From Ktedonobacteria bacterium brp13 (GTDB lineage Bacteria > Chloroflexota > Ktedonobacteria > Ktedonobacterales > Ktedonobacteraceae): a DNA stretch of 64,000 nucleotides. The stretch spans positions 1,488,001-1,552,000 of the forward strand of contig AP024096.1 of the NCBI GenBank assembly GCA_015099395.1. Direction: 5' to 3'. Each line of letters opens with the position of its first letter. Positions within the stretch are counted from its first letter, which is position 1. Below, one piece after another: positions 27,793 to 37,200 of the stretch. The position numbers were made by a program, and so were the translations under genes. The notes beneath the pieces are model-generated. The model was given only the letters and a program-made list of their open reading frames with translations, did not search any database and was not told where the DNA came from.

Positions 27793-27834
27793 GAAGGAAG
27801 AGGAGTGGCCGCATATGACCAATCCTCTTCCTTC
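27793..27834. terminator. Bidirectional terminator hairpin
   Basis: GAAGGAAGAGGA pairs with TCCTCTTCCTTC over 12 bp around an 18-base loop, located between the stop codons of two convergent genes. Confidence 0.65.
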
Positions 27835-27844
27835 TCTTGCTCTC

Positions 27845-28234
27845 TTAGCAATCAACCAGTTCAGGTTTCTGATTGAGAATCTGACTTTGCGGAGAAATGA
27901 AGGCCTCATAGGCCTGATCAAGCTGATCCTTTCGGAAAAGAGCCACGCGATGGCAATTTTGGAAGGCCAGTTTGACTTCAAAGTGCTCCTCGATTGCTGC
28001 GCGCATGGCATCACTTGCCAGCACACGGAGCAATTGTCCCCGTGCCTTTTCGTCAGGAGGTGGAACCTGATTATCAACAAAACTGGCCGTGCTTTGTGTA
28101 AGTCTGCCTGCTAACCCCTCGATAAGAGACCAGGCATACGGCAAAGAATCTTTAATACAAGCCAGAAAGTCTTGCTGCTGCATCTTTCCTGCTTGAGCTT
28201 TTTCGAGTAAGGTTGGCGAAACTGTGAGAGACAT
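27845..28234 (-). CDS. SCO5389-family protein
   Basis: The 129-residue protein reads MSLTVSPTLLEKAQAGKMQQ, then DSLPYAWSLIEGLAGRL, DNQVPPPDEKARGQLLRVLA, FQNCHRVALF and SQSQILNQKPEL-like at the end. This matches my memory of the SCO5389 family of Streptomyces, whose function is unknown. It has a partner ATPase gene just upstream, as in Streptomyces (SCO5388), separated by 85 bp on the same strand. The conserved FQNCHRVA stretch with Cys and His could be a ligand or metal site. Start ATG 28234 follows GAAAAGGAAAAGAAGA. Confidence 0.75.
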   Translation of the reverse strand: MSLTVSPTLLEKAQAGKMQQQDFLACIKDSLPYAWSLIEGLAGRLTQSTASFVDNQVPPPDEKARGQLLRVLASDAMRAAIEEHFEVKLAFQNCHRVALFRKDQLDQAYEAFISPQSQILNQKPELVDC

Positions 28235-28319
28235 TCTTCTTTTCCTTTTCGTCTATTGGGCAGAGCATACTGATGAATACTATCATCAATACTCGCTGTC
28301 CTGTTTTTCGTATATCCGC

Positions 28320-29300
28320 TTATGATAAGTTGGTTTGTTTGGTCTGCTTCCCGATCCAGGCCGCCAGCGAAAAATCAGGGTCGATCTGCATCGACACATC
28401 TTCTCCGAGTGCCGTATTGAGCCAGGATACTGCGTTCTTCCGATGAAAACCGACCGTGTCCTGGTAGAACTGCGCCCAATTTTGTTCACACTGGTCAATG
28501 GCTTGCTTCATCGTGACCAGCGCGTTCACGTTGATCGGTTCGAGGCAGGCGAAAGGCTCCCTGCATCCCTTCTCGGCAGCACGCACAAACCTGGATTGTT
28601 CCACCCAGGTGAGCAGGTCATCTCCTACCCGATCCTGGAGGAAGGCGATATCCTCGGAGCACTCGATCTTGTTGCCAATGACGGCAATCTTCACCGCATA
28701 GTCGCGAGCATATCTGGTGTACTGCTGATAGACATCAAGTGACTTCTTTGTCGGCTCAACAATCAGGAAGGTCAGGTCAAATTTCACAAAGAGACCTGAG
28801 GCAAACGAGTCGGCACCTGCTGTCATATCTACGATCACATATTCGTCAGGACCTTCCACACAGTGATTCAGCAGCAATTCAATCGCCCCGACTTTGGAGT
28901 GATAGCATTTGAGCCCCAGATCCTCCTCTTGAAAAGGGCCAGTGGCGAGGACGGTAACACCCCGAACAGAACGTCCAAAATGCGATACAAGAGGATTTCC
29001 CTCTCGCACTGACCACAAGCGAGAGCCGTATCCTGGCGGCGTGGTCTTTGCCATGAGAGCGGTTTTCGCAAGACGGGGATTCGTTCCCCGCAGGTAATCC
29101 TTGATGCGCTCCATTTCTAGTCCTAAAGCAGGAAGGCACCGGACTTCCTCCTCAGAGAGTCCCAGAGCTTCGCCCAAATGCTGATTGATATCGGCATCAA
29201 AGGCGAGCACGGGACAGAGAAGCGAAGCCAGATAGTGGCAGAAGAGGGCGGACAACGTCGTCTTTCCACTACCACCTTTTCCGACAAATGCAACTTTCAT
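28320..29300 (-). CDS. CooC/ParA-like P-loop ATPase (SCO5388-like)
   Basis: The 326-residue soluble protein begins MKVAFVGKGGSGKTTLSAL, the deviant Walker A loop (KGGxGKT) of MinD/ParA/CooC ATPases, followed by VLAFDADINQHLGEAL. VIVDMTAGADSFASG provides the switch aspartate, and VIGNKIE resembles the base-binding N-K motif. Such ATPases act as dimeric switches in metal-centre insertion or positioning. It probably works with the SCO5389-like protein encoded next on the strand. Confidence 0.85.
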   Translation of the reverse strand: MKVAFVGKGGSGKTTLSALFCHYLASLLCPVLAFDADINQHLGEALGLSEEEVRCLPALGLEMERIKDYLRGTNPRLAKTALMAKTTPPGYGSRLWSVREGNPLVSHFGRSVRGVTVLATGPFQEEDLGLKCYHSKVGAIELLLNHCVEGPDEYVIVDMTAGADSFASGLFVKFDLTFLIVEPTKKSLDVYQQYTRYARDYAVKIAVIGNKIECSEDIAFLQDRVGDDLLTWVEQSRFVRAAEKGCREPFACLEPINVNALVTMKQAIDQCEQNWAQFYQDTVGFHRKNAVSWLNTALGEDVSMQIDPDFSLAAWIGKQTKQTNLS

Positions 29301-29567
29301 TCCACCTCCACTTCATAGACGGCATCTAATGATACTGTGTATCATGTAGTAGTGATACTATGCCATAAAGAAGATAAAAAAGCAAGAGGTTTTAGTACCG
29401 AATTGATACAATATCTCATTTTCTAAGAAATTGAGAAGAAAATGATCGTACAAGGAGGTAATCCGGTAGAGTTCCCCATTTTCGAAGGGGCCAGTTAAGA
29501 AGTTTCTTTCAGGTATTATCGAAGGAATAGTGTAAATTTGGGAATTATTCTGGTGGAAATTTGACAA

Positions 29568-30134
29568 TTATTCTGGTGATTCGGCTATCTTGACGTAGCG
29601 ATAGAGTGTCGCACGCGAGATCCCCAACGCTGCACAAACTTCCGAGATGGAATGGCTTTGATCGGCGAACATCTGTCGGGCCAGTGCCACTTTCCCGTTG
29701 GTCTTGAGTTTCCTGGGTCGTCCGCCAACATGTCCCCTGGCCCTGGCTGCTGCTAACCCTGCATTTGTGCGCTCGCGTATAAGGTCGCGCTCAAATTCCG
29801 CCAAAGCCCCCATGAGATGGAAGATGAGTTTGCCACCCGGAGTGGTGGTGTCGATCTGCTCCGTCAAACTGATGAACTCGATACCGCGTTCCTGGAGACC
29901 CTTGAGCAGTTCGATCAGATGGGTCAGAGAACGCCCAGCCCGATCCAGTTTCCACACGACCAGTGCATCTCCTGGTCGTAGATATGCCAGAGCTTCATCA
30001 AGCCCTTTACGCTCTGCTTTGGAGCCAGTCATTTTATCCAGAAACCATTTGTCGCATCCCGCTTTTTTCAACGCATCTATCTGGAGTGCCTCATGTTGCT
30101 CTTGTTTGGAGACACGCACATAGCCAATCTTCAT
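29568..30134 (-). CDS. Serine recombinase (resolvase/invertase type)
   Basis: The 188-residue protein starts MKIGYVRVSKQEQHEALQ with the nucleophilic Ser at 9 in the YVRVS motif. It continues with DKMTGSKAERKGLDEALAYL, LVVWKLDRAGRSLTHLI and EFERDLIRERTNAGLAAAR, and ends in a HTH, SISEVCAALGISRATLYRYV. This is the full small-resolvase layout of Tn3-type elements. ATG 30134 follows GGAGGAGTTT. Upstream tandem 24-bp repeats (30280-30327) could be part of its res site. No intact Tn3 transposase is next to it. Downstream, AATTATTCTGGTG occurs twice near 29546 and 29567. Confidence 0.9.
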   Translation of the reverse strand: MKIGYVRVSKQEQHEALQIDALKKAGCDKWFLDKMTGSKAERKGLDEALAYLRPGDALVVWKLDRAGRSLTHLIELLKGLQERGIEFISLTEQIDTTTPGGKLIFHLMGALAEFERDLIRERTNAGLAAARARGHVGGRPRKLKTNGKVALARQMFADQSHSISEVCAALGISRATLYRYVKIAESPE

Positions 30135-30279
30135 AAACTCCTCCATATGTCTCAGGTTTCCCGTCAACGACTTGACGTTTTGAGATTTTGATTATGAGAC
30201 GAGTTTTGAGATTTGTCAAGGGGAAGTTCTGTGCTTGCAGAAGTGATGCGCAGCCGCTTGAAAATACCGATGAAATTGT

Positions 30280-30327
30280 CTCATCAAACGGACGATTTTG
30301 AGACTCATTAAACGGCCGATTGTGAGA
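30280..30327. repeat. Two tandem 24-bp units, candidate res site
   Basis: CTCATCAAACGGACGATTTT plus GAGA is directly followed by a second unit differing at three bases. Each unit has ends that are partly inverted (CTCA...TGAGA). Position 150 bp upstream of the resolvase start fits a resolution site; more TTTTGAGA motifs occur at 30176-30215. Confidence 0.45.
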
Positions 30328-30544
30328 ATCTTCTTCGCCACTGCTGTCCACAGAGCATGTCGCACCAGAGGGCCACGCGGATCGCGCAGCTGACGCCCGG
30401 ATGTGAGCAAGATCGAAGAAGTTTTTTCACGACGAAGCTGGTAGAATAGGTGTATACGTGCAAATGGGAGTTGCATCTCGCCGTCTTTGCCTGCCGGAGT
30501 CGTCTGGACACGCCTGGTGCGCGCCCATTGGTTTCTAGGAGGAT

Positions 30545-30838
30545 CATCATGCCAACTCGTGTATCTTGGTAGGAGAGTCGCCACAGCGTCCGCAGGAGCG
30601 CAATGAGCAGCAAGGATGCTTCGCTGTACGTTCGAGGTGCCCCTCCTGGACCTGCAGGCAACGGAGGAGGGCACCGACGATACGCCAGACGCACAGCCAA
30701 GCGGCACAAAGCCAGCAGATGCAATGTATTGACGAGGGTGAGGGCATCAATATGCAAGGCTGGACCCAACCGAGCTTGCGCTCTATGATATGCTGGTGGG
30801 GCCACAGGCGCCGCTTGGTTGATGATCGTAGGTATCAT
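30545..30838 (-). pseudogene. N-terminal transposase fragment
   Basis: About 98 residues, MIPTIINQAAPVAPPAYHRA ... RTYSEASLLLIALLRTLWRL followed by SYQD, resemble the start of DDE transposases of Ktedonobacteria (the LLLxALLRxLWxLSYxD helix). The frame then diverges and no catalytic domain follows. Sequence 30328-30544 on the minus strand is open but unrecognised, probably another remnant. Confidence 0.45.
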
Positions 30839-30947
30839 AAGCTGATCTCCTGGAGGCGGGAGCAAGCCTCGTTTCGGATTAGCTTATCCTACTCGGTCAA
30901 GTTAGGAAGCACCCTCATCTAAAATATAGACAGAAAGAGCATACAAA

Positions 30948-31379
30948 ATGGAGCAAAAGATTCGGGATCACAATATTGCCGTGGTGCTTGTAATAGATCA
31001 GCAGGACCAGCTGTTGATGCAGCGCCGCGATGGCGCTGCATATCCGTGGCCGCACAAATGGGGCCTGCCGGGAGGCGGGATTGAGCCGGGCGAAACCCCG
31101 GAAGAAGCGGCCCGCAGGGAGCTGGAAGAGGAGACAGGCCTCAAGGTGAATGGCAACCTCAAGCTGTTCTGGGAGAGCATCCTTCCTGCTGACCCACTGC
31201 CAGGAGTTTATCGTCAATGGCATGTCTACTCTGCCCAGACCCAGGCCCGCCAGGAAGATATTGTCCTGGGTGAAGGGCAGGCTATGGTTTTTACGCCGCT
31301 CGAAAGAGTGCTTGACCTGGATTTGATTCCCACTGTAAGGCTGATTGTAGAGCGCTTTCTGGAGCAAGCAAACCAGTAG
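30948..31379 (+). CDS. NUDIX hydrolase
   Basis: The 143-residue protein contains a complete Nudix box near residues 40-62 (GGGIEPGETPEEAARREL, EEETGL), which binds the catalytic metal. The N-terminus, NIAVVLVIDQQDQLLMQRRD, forms the typical first strands. These enzymes hydrolyse nucleoside diphosphate derivatives; the precise substrate is not readable. ATG 30948 follows GAAAGAGCATACAAA. Its neighbours on both sides are truncated genes, so it may be a survivor in a decaying stretch. Confidence 0.92.
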   Translation: MEQKIRDHNIAVVLVIDQQDQLLMQRRDGAAYPWPHKWGLPGGGIEPGETPEEAARRELEEETGLKVNGNLKLFWESILPADPLPGVYRQWHVYSAQTQARQEDIVLGEGQAMVFTPLERVLDLDLIPTVRLIVERFLEQANQ

Positions 31380-31398
31380 GTAGCCAGGAAATCTATTC

Positions 31399-31620
31399 TT
31401 AACCTATGGCCAGCAGGATAATTCCCGCCAGAATCACGCACGCGCTCCCCAACCTGCGCCAGCTATGTTTCTCCGCCAGGAAACGCGCGCCCATGAAGGT
31501 GCCAATCAAAACGCTACACTCACGCATGGGCGCAACATAGCTGACGGGGCTGCTACTCATTGCAAATCTGAAGATGAGACACCATAGGATGTCACTTATA
31601 AGCCACCACCCCATACGCCT
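31399..31620 (-). pseudogene. EamA/DMT transporter, C-terminal fragment
   Basis: The minus strand encodes SSSPVSYVAPMRECSVLIGT, then GARFLAEKHSWRRLGSACVI and LAGIILLAIG before TAA. This is the last two helices of a drug/metabolite transporter (APVSYVAPxREVS...). The eight upstream helices are missing, replaced by the methyltransferase fragment. Confidence 0.6.
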
Positions 31621-31636
31621 CCGGCCTGCGCACCAC

Positions 31637-32230
31637 TCAGGTGAAGCCGGCCTCCTGCAAACGGCGGAGCGCGCCGCGAGTGACACCGCCGCTGGCCTTG
31701 CTGTTGGGGTCGCCGAGCCGTCCGCCGCGTTTCAGGATGCGGTAGAGTTCGCGGTAGAAGACGCCTGAATAGAGGTCTCCAGCCAGGCTAAAGGTCGGGG
31801 GATCGTGAATGATGCGGCCAAAGCTCTCATCTTCAAAGGTTGGCACAACTTCGTAGGCATCGCCCATCAACTGGGTGATCTTCGGGTTGTTGAAGAGTTC
31901 CTGCGACCAGGGGTTGAGCCGCGCCATCTCCTGCGCGCCGGGGTCAAGCTCAATCGTGGTGACGGATTCGGCGGCCCGCGAGGCCAGGATTGCGGTGTAG
32001 CCCAGGCCGGTTGCCGTATCGAGGACGCGCCCGCTGATCGGCGTGATGGCCGCGATCTTGCGCTGCGTATCCTGCCAGGGATCGACATCCTTGATGCGGT
32101 GCATTACAAACCCGGCGATCAACATGCTGGGCGCGCCCCGCGTTGGCATCAGGCTGCACACGCGGTTAGTATGCTCGGAGAAGACCTGGATGGCCTGGAT
32201 ATCTCCCTGGAGGGCGTTTTGTAGCTCTGC
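31637..32230 (-). pseudogene. SAM-dependent methyltransferase-like protein, N-terminus missing
   Basis: The open frame reads ELQNALQGDIQAIQVFSEH, then RVLDTATGLGYTAILASRAA (motif I), VTTIELDPGAQEMARLN, GRIIHDPPTF (a DPP motif) and FYRELYRILKRGGRL. It begins at TGA beside an IS fragment and has no normal start; GTG 32161 is the first possible one. It ends LRRLQEAGFT at a TGA. The DPP motif is found in methyltransferases that act on exposed amino groups, but the target here is unknown. Confidence 0.6.
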
Positions 32231-32236
32231 TCAGAG

Positions 32237-32340
32237 TTACGAAACGCCCTCGCGATCTTCTATGTCCTGCGCACCGGTTGCCCGTGGCGCTACTTACCAG
32301 GGCTCCCAACATTTTCTTCCCCCGATTTCCCCTCTAAGCA
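32237..32340 (+). pseudogene. IS5-type transposase fragment
   Basis: LRNALAIFYVLRTGCPWRYL followed by PG matches the conserved N-terminal helix of IS5/IS4-type transposases. The frame ends soon after. It directly abuts the truncated methyltransferase and probably marks the insertion that cut it. Confidence 0.55.
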
Positions 32341-32653
32341 TGAGAGGAAATCGGGTATTCGAGGAACATCTAATGAGAAAAGATGGTTCTTGAAAGCATC
32401 CCCAGGCTATCCAGAAACCAAGAGAAGCGATGGTCTACGCAAACCGAAGGGCTCAGGCAAGCTTCTCGACGTTTCTTCCACCAGCATCTCACGTGAAATC
32501 CTTTATCCCATCTTTTGCATGAATTGCTGTCTACTTAGAGGGGAAACCGGGGGAAGAAAATGTCGGGAGCCCTATATGACAATTTATTGGTGTTATCGTT
32601 GCAATCATATAAATTCTAAGAATGTGTCTTAACAGACTGAGGAGGGATCCTTT

Positions 32654-32842
32654 ATGATGAAACTCCGTCCCTGTCCCTCTTGTGAATATATATGCGCAAA
32701 TACCGCCAAGACCTGTCCCCAATGCCATCATGTTTTTGTAAAAAACTCGTGGGTATTTCGCTGTCTTATAGTACTCATTTTCGCGTTAGTTTTCTTGATG
32801 GTACTCATACTTGTCCTCACTTTAGCTGTTTCAATCCGTTAA
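32654..32842 (+). CDS. Small zinc-ribbon membrane protein
   Basis: The 62-residue protein has two CxxC knuckles (CPSCEYICANTAKTCPQC) at the N-terminus and one long C-terminal transmembrane helix (CLIVLIFALVFLMVLILVLT). An excellent ribosome site, GAGGAGGGATCC, precedes ATG 32654. The zinc ribbon probably faces the cytoplasm. Function unknown; no partner gene is adjacent. Confidence 0.65.
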   Translation: MMKLRPCPSCEYICANTAKTCPQCHHVFVKNSWVFRCLIVLIFALVFLMVLILVLTLAVSIR

Positions 32843-32928
32843 TACTGAGGGTGGGCATTAATGTAAAACTCAAAAAAATACGATCAAAACTCAAAGGTCA
32901 TTGTGATAGATTTTTGCAGTGAGTAGCG

Positions 32929-34353
32929 ATAGGTAGGGTCTCACGGCCTTTCCCCCGCTCCAAACCGGACAGGTGGTTGGATAGGCCACCAGCGAGGTAT
33001 CGTTTCCGATCCTTTTCCAATGGCCCTCCGCCGAACGAGGCGTGATTCTTTCGATATCACCTCGCTCTCCAGTGGCATGAAGATGCTCTTTTCCCTTGCG
33101 GCGATTCGCATAACGCGTACCTCATGGATGATGCATCAAGCCACCTGGATCCCTTCACCTTGTAGACGACTCTCTCGTCTTCCCTGGACGGGCATGACTC
33201 CGTCGATTACTACGGGTCCTCCGACCTCCTGGCGCTCTCGCGCTGTAGAGGTTCCCATGTTCCGTCACCGAGCAACGTTCTAGATCGACGTAGGTCCACC
33301 ACTCATATCCTTCAATACCCTCGTTAGGTATCGCCCACTGGACAGGAGGTACGATACACAAAAGGCGATTGTATCGCTCCCAGTGGCGTCGGCGTTCAAC
33401 CGTGCTACCGACGAATGTGCGTTTCCACTGCTGGACATTGGTGTTTGAGCAGTCTAGCTCTAACCATATCGTCAGGCGTTGCAGGGCTCCAGCATACACG
33501 ACTTCTGCTGTCCCCTGCTTTTCTCACAGGCTCTTGTCCCCTCTCCTTTTCAGGTTCAGGTAAGTGAGATCGCCTCGGAGTCTTTTCTCCTGAACTCCGA
33601 CCACCTCCGGTGGCAATTGTCTCGGTGCGTACCATGGCGCACTCTTTTAACACATCCGGCTTTCCAGTTCGACTCGGCTACTGGGAAGCGGCAAACTAAT
33701 GGATGATGTCATCCATTCCAGAGCGCACCAGTCGAAGCACAGCACAACCTGTTGCATGGGGTCCCCCGCTATGCCGGAGAACAAGGCCTCACTACTTCTT
33801 CTGTCATCTGCTTTCTCTGGTTCGCTTGTTAATCTTCTGTTCGTTTGAGTCTCCCCTGGCGGACCTTCACCATGTCTCTCCCATTACAGGAGAGCATTTG
33901 ATTACTACGCCGCCTCCGCCCTCTCTCCCGCATGCTGGCATTCTCGCATCCCTTTCGGGGAAAGCGGTTTGAGAGTTCCCTGATTTCCTATCGAGAAGTG
34001 AAAGCAACCCTTAGCATGCCTGCTTTACGCCGGGGGACAATGAAGTAGCACTCATTGGACCAGGAAACCAATGAGCCAGCCGCCATGCCTTTTTGGCTAG
34101 AGGGTATCAGCCATTTCCCTCTTCGGTAGTAACGACATTTACGCAGGCTTCTTCGCGGGGTCATATTTTCCCCATTCGTCAGCATAGGTCGCAGGGGTAG
34201 CCCGATGGCTCTTTTGGCTAGACCCATCCGGTACATTGTCAGCGGGCTTCCCACCCCCAGCAGTGCCACTGCTGGACGCAGGCCGCTTACCCCTCGTACC
34301 ACTACTCAAGTACGGCTCTTTTGAGCAACTCCTCGATAAGCGAACAGGCGCAC
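32929..34353 (-). mobile_element. Probable decayed group II intron lacking an intact ORF
   Basis: On the minus strand the block begins GTGCGCC at 34353, the same seven bases that open the intron at 36638. It ends in a 3' segment (CCGGTTTGGAGCGGGGGAAA, then GAGACCCTACCTAT) resembling the domain V/VI end of bacterial group II introns. In between, CCGGATGTGTTAAAAGAGTG also resembles intron core sequence. No reverse transcriptase frame survives; the open frames at 33155-33653 and 33988-34302 are short and unrecognised. Ends are approximate, and identity rests on short motifs. Confidence 0.4.
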
Positions 34354-34505
34354 TCCTAGCTCTACCTCATACTCATCTGTCCATGTTCACACGCGTCGAT
34401 TTTTGTAGGCCCAGTGCTACTCTGCCCCTGGTCGCAGCTAACGTAGCGCAGGGTCGTCTAGAGGCTCTTTTTATGCCTTGTCTTGCAAACGCATACACGT
34501 ATTTG

Positions 34506-34809
34506 TGTGATTCACGGCAATTAATGGCCGCCAAAAACGGCATATCTTGGCCGATAAGCAGAAGCATTCAAGCTCAATAGCGGCTGTGCTAAAACTGCAA
34601 ATCCTGGCCGAAAGTGCAAAAATTGGGCAATTCTTGGCCGAAAGTGCAAAATCTGCAAACAAATTTGATCGGCTCTAGAAGCTCGGTCAGCGTTCAATTA
34701 ACAATTGAGCCATCGGCCAAGAAACGATTTTGAACGGAAAATTCCGTTTCGGAAGTAACCAAAAATCGAATAATGTGGCCGGGGCGGCAATCAAATGCCG
34801 TGAGTAACA
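34506..34809. mobile_element. MITE family 1, copy 1
   Basis: A 304-bp element bounded by imperfect 27-bp terminal inverted repeats (TGTGATTCACGGCAATTAAT..., 22 of 27 matching) and by a 5-bp direct duplication, ATTTG. It has no ORF of note. Inside, a 30-bp unit built on TTGGCCGAAAGTGCAAAA is repeated. A second copy lies at 48745-49078 and is near-identical but one unit longer. TGT...ACA ends suggest mobilisation by an IS481/IS3-like transposase (inference). Confidence 0.85.
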
Positions 34810-35043
34810 ATTTGTACACCGTCCTATGGGCGTTGTAGAGCTTCCTAGAGCAATCCCCTTATGTCACTGCATCAATAAGCCTTACATGCTTTGTGGCCGT
34901 CCTAGACTCCGACACTACATTGATATTTCCTGGATACTGAGATTGAAGAGGCGTGAACTAATATTTTACAACAAATTATTAGATCTATCGTATTAAATTT
35001 ATGATATTATATTACGGCTTGCTCATATTGAAAGGAGCGATAA

Positions 35044-35513
35044 ATGAAAACAATCGTAGTAGCTCTATATTTTATTAGCGTGGTCGGTGGTTTAATTTCC
35101 ATTTTCTATGGAAATAGTGGTGCGTTTTGGCTATGTTTTATATTGTTTGTCGTCTTAACAAGTACTCTTTTAATTTTGAGATTGTCGAGTAAAGCGAGTA
35201 ACGGGAATTATCAAGGTCAAACTGATTCAAGGACAGGATGGAATTCATCAGGGCGGAGTTCATCAGGATGGAATTCATCAGACGAAGAAGTGAATTTAAG
35301 GAATAGATGGTGGTCATCAAACGAAGAAAATCAAAAAATAGTAGAGCTGAAGAAGCTAGAATAAATGAAGCTAGACAGCAGGAAGAAAGAAGAAATGAAG
35401 AAGCGAGAATAACCGAAGAAGCTAGAAGAAATGAATATAGACAGCAGGAAGAAAGAAGAAGAGAAGAATATAGACAGCAGGAAGAAAGAAGAAGAAATTC
35501 TAGCGGTTGGTGA
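35044..35513 (+). CDS. Membrane protein with charged coiled-coil tail, split by a frameshift
   Basis: ATG 35044 behind GAAAGGAGCG starts MKTIVVALYFISVVGGLISI with two transmembrane helices (about 4-25 and 29-46) and a Ser/Gly/Asn linker with RTGWNSSG and SSGWNSS. This frame stops at 35364. The -1 frame continues the same character, RAEEARINEARQQEERRNEE ... RRRNSSGW, to TGA at 35511. Joining them at the A6 run near 35335 gives about 156 residues: two helices and a Glu/Arg-rich coiled coil. Either a mutation or -1 frameshifting is possible. Function unknown. Confidence 0.55.
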
Positions 35514-35533
35514 CCCGGACCGGTAGTGCCCCA

Positions 35534-35821
35534 CTAACTGGTGACTGAGCATAAAGCCCCCTTTCGGAGGCGGACCCTGGGAAACCTGGAACATCGAGGC
35601 GTCACAGGATCGGCGAGGGCTTGTTTTCGTGGACGTCCTCGCCGTTTAGGTTCGACCCAAGCAGCTGGAGCCACTTTGTAACCTAACAATTCATGGATGC
35701 TCCAGATGTGATCAGTCAAGCCGCTGGCCATGGCAGGTGTACAAGCCCCCCCCCAATGCTTGGCCTTGCTCAATTCATGATGTGCCACACAGAAATTGTA
35801 GGTGCATCCAATCAGATACAT
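35534..35821 (-). pseudogene. IS1-type transposase, C-terminal part
   Basis: The minus strand reads YLIGCTYNFCVAHHELSKAK, then GLTDHIWSIHELLGYKVAPA and WVEPKRRGRPRKQ to a TAG lying inside the terminal repeat. It continues exactly the transposase that is broken at ...RLQALHAGM near 41729; deleting the IS481 element and one ATGT copy gives GMYLIG in frame. Confidence 0.85.
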
Positions 35822-35947
35822 TGTATACATTTGGTCCCTCGGCTCCCCCAGTGTTCGACCACCGCGTGCCCCTAGAAACGCAAAGCCAAAAGCGATATCC
35901 TTCGGTCAAACTCGAATGAATGCCTCTGAAGTCAAAGGAGTTTCGCT

Positions 35948-36637
35948 ATGCATCCATGTTATCCCAAACGCCTCCTCTTGTATTGTCTGTTGCAACAGCA
36001 TCCTGATTGGAAACCAGCTCAATTGGTCCAAGCCACGGGCATGTCTGAGAGTTGGGTCAAAGACTGGCGTCGTCGTCTCCGCCCCTATCTGGATGCCCCT
36101 TTCGAAGACGTCTACATCATCTTACAAGGTCAGCCTTGTCGTCGCAAGACGCCCTCGACGAGTCTTCCACCCGAGGAAGTGCAGCGCATCGTGACGTTAA
36201 GAGAACAACTTCCTGAACACCTCCATCGGGTGACCGGCCCGCGGACCATTCGTACCTACTTGCAACGACAAGAACATGTCGGTGAAGAGAACTATCATCC
36301 GCCAGCCGTCAGTACCATTTATCGCTATTTGCGCTTGTTTGAGTACATTGTTCCCGCCGCCAAAACGCCTCGTGTGCCCCTGGAGCCGGTGCCCCCGCTC
36401 ACCCACTGGCAAATCGATTTCAAAGATGTCAGCAGTGCCGAGCAAGAGCCCGAAGGCAAGCAGCAGCATCGCCTGGAAATCTTCAATGTGGTGGATCAAG
36501 GCTCTTCGTACTGGCTGCACGCCGAGGTGCGCAGTGACTTTACCGCAGAGACGGTCATTGAAGCGTTAGTGCATGCGATGCAACGCTGGGGCGTGCCGCA
36601 GCAGATCACCTTGGATCGTGATCCTCGTTTTGTGGGC
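35948..36637 (+). CDS. IS481-type transposase, 5' exon
   Basis: The 230 codons cover the N-terminal HTH (GMSESWVKDWRRRL) and the first half of the rve/DDE core: LTHWQIDFKDVSS with the first Asp, and EALVHAMQRWGVPQQITLDR with the second Asp, ending DRDPRFVG. The group II intron begins directly after this Gly codon. The 3' exon restarts in frame with SPQGSDF, the usual continuation in the family. A spliced message would encode about 443 residues, a normal size. Confidence 0.88.
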
Positions 36638-37200
36638 GTGCGCCGTGTCGGTGCATATGGAATCCCTGCATAATGCAGGAAAGGTTGAGAACAAAATGAC
36701 CTTTAGAACAATGACTTACTCACAGTCGAAAGATGGAGGAGGAACATAGCATGTCATGAAAAAGCGGAGGACGAGAGAAGGCATGTATCCCGTGGCTCTG
36801 CAAGTTCTGAGCGCATGGTGAGACTGGAACTGTCGAACCCGAGTTCCCCCATGATGAAAAAGCGCATCCACCACACCATGCATGAAGTGGCGACACGAGA
36901 ATACCACATTTCTGCCTACGATGTGGAAACGTTCTCTCTCGTGAATGATAGGGCAATGAGCCTACGTGGGAACAAAAGGGCACCTAAACTCTTCTACACG
37001 TTCCATATGCGCAAAAGCGGGATCGCCTAAACGTCGCGAGACGCATGGCGACGGAATCCTCATAGTACCTGGCAAAGGAAGACAACGATGGTTCCTACGA
37101 CCAGGAAAGGAGCAGCCCTCGAAGGAGGGCGAGAGCGTTCCTAGTGATACAGGGACGCAGGAAAGGTATCAAGAAGAATCCAGACGTAGAGGAGTGCGAA

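Noticed and set aside
30280..30327. Possible CRISPR remnant
   Set aside because: Only two units without spacers, and beside a resolvase, so a res-type site fits better.
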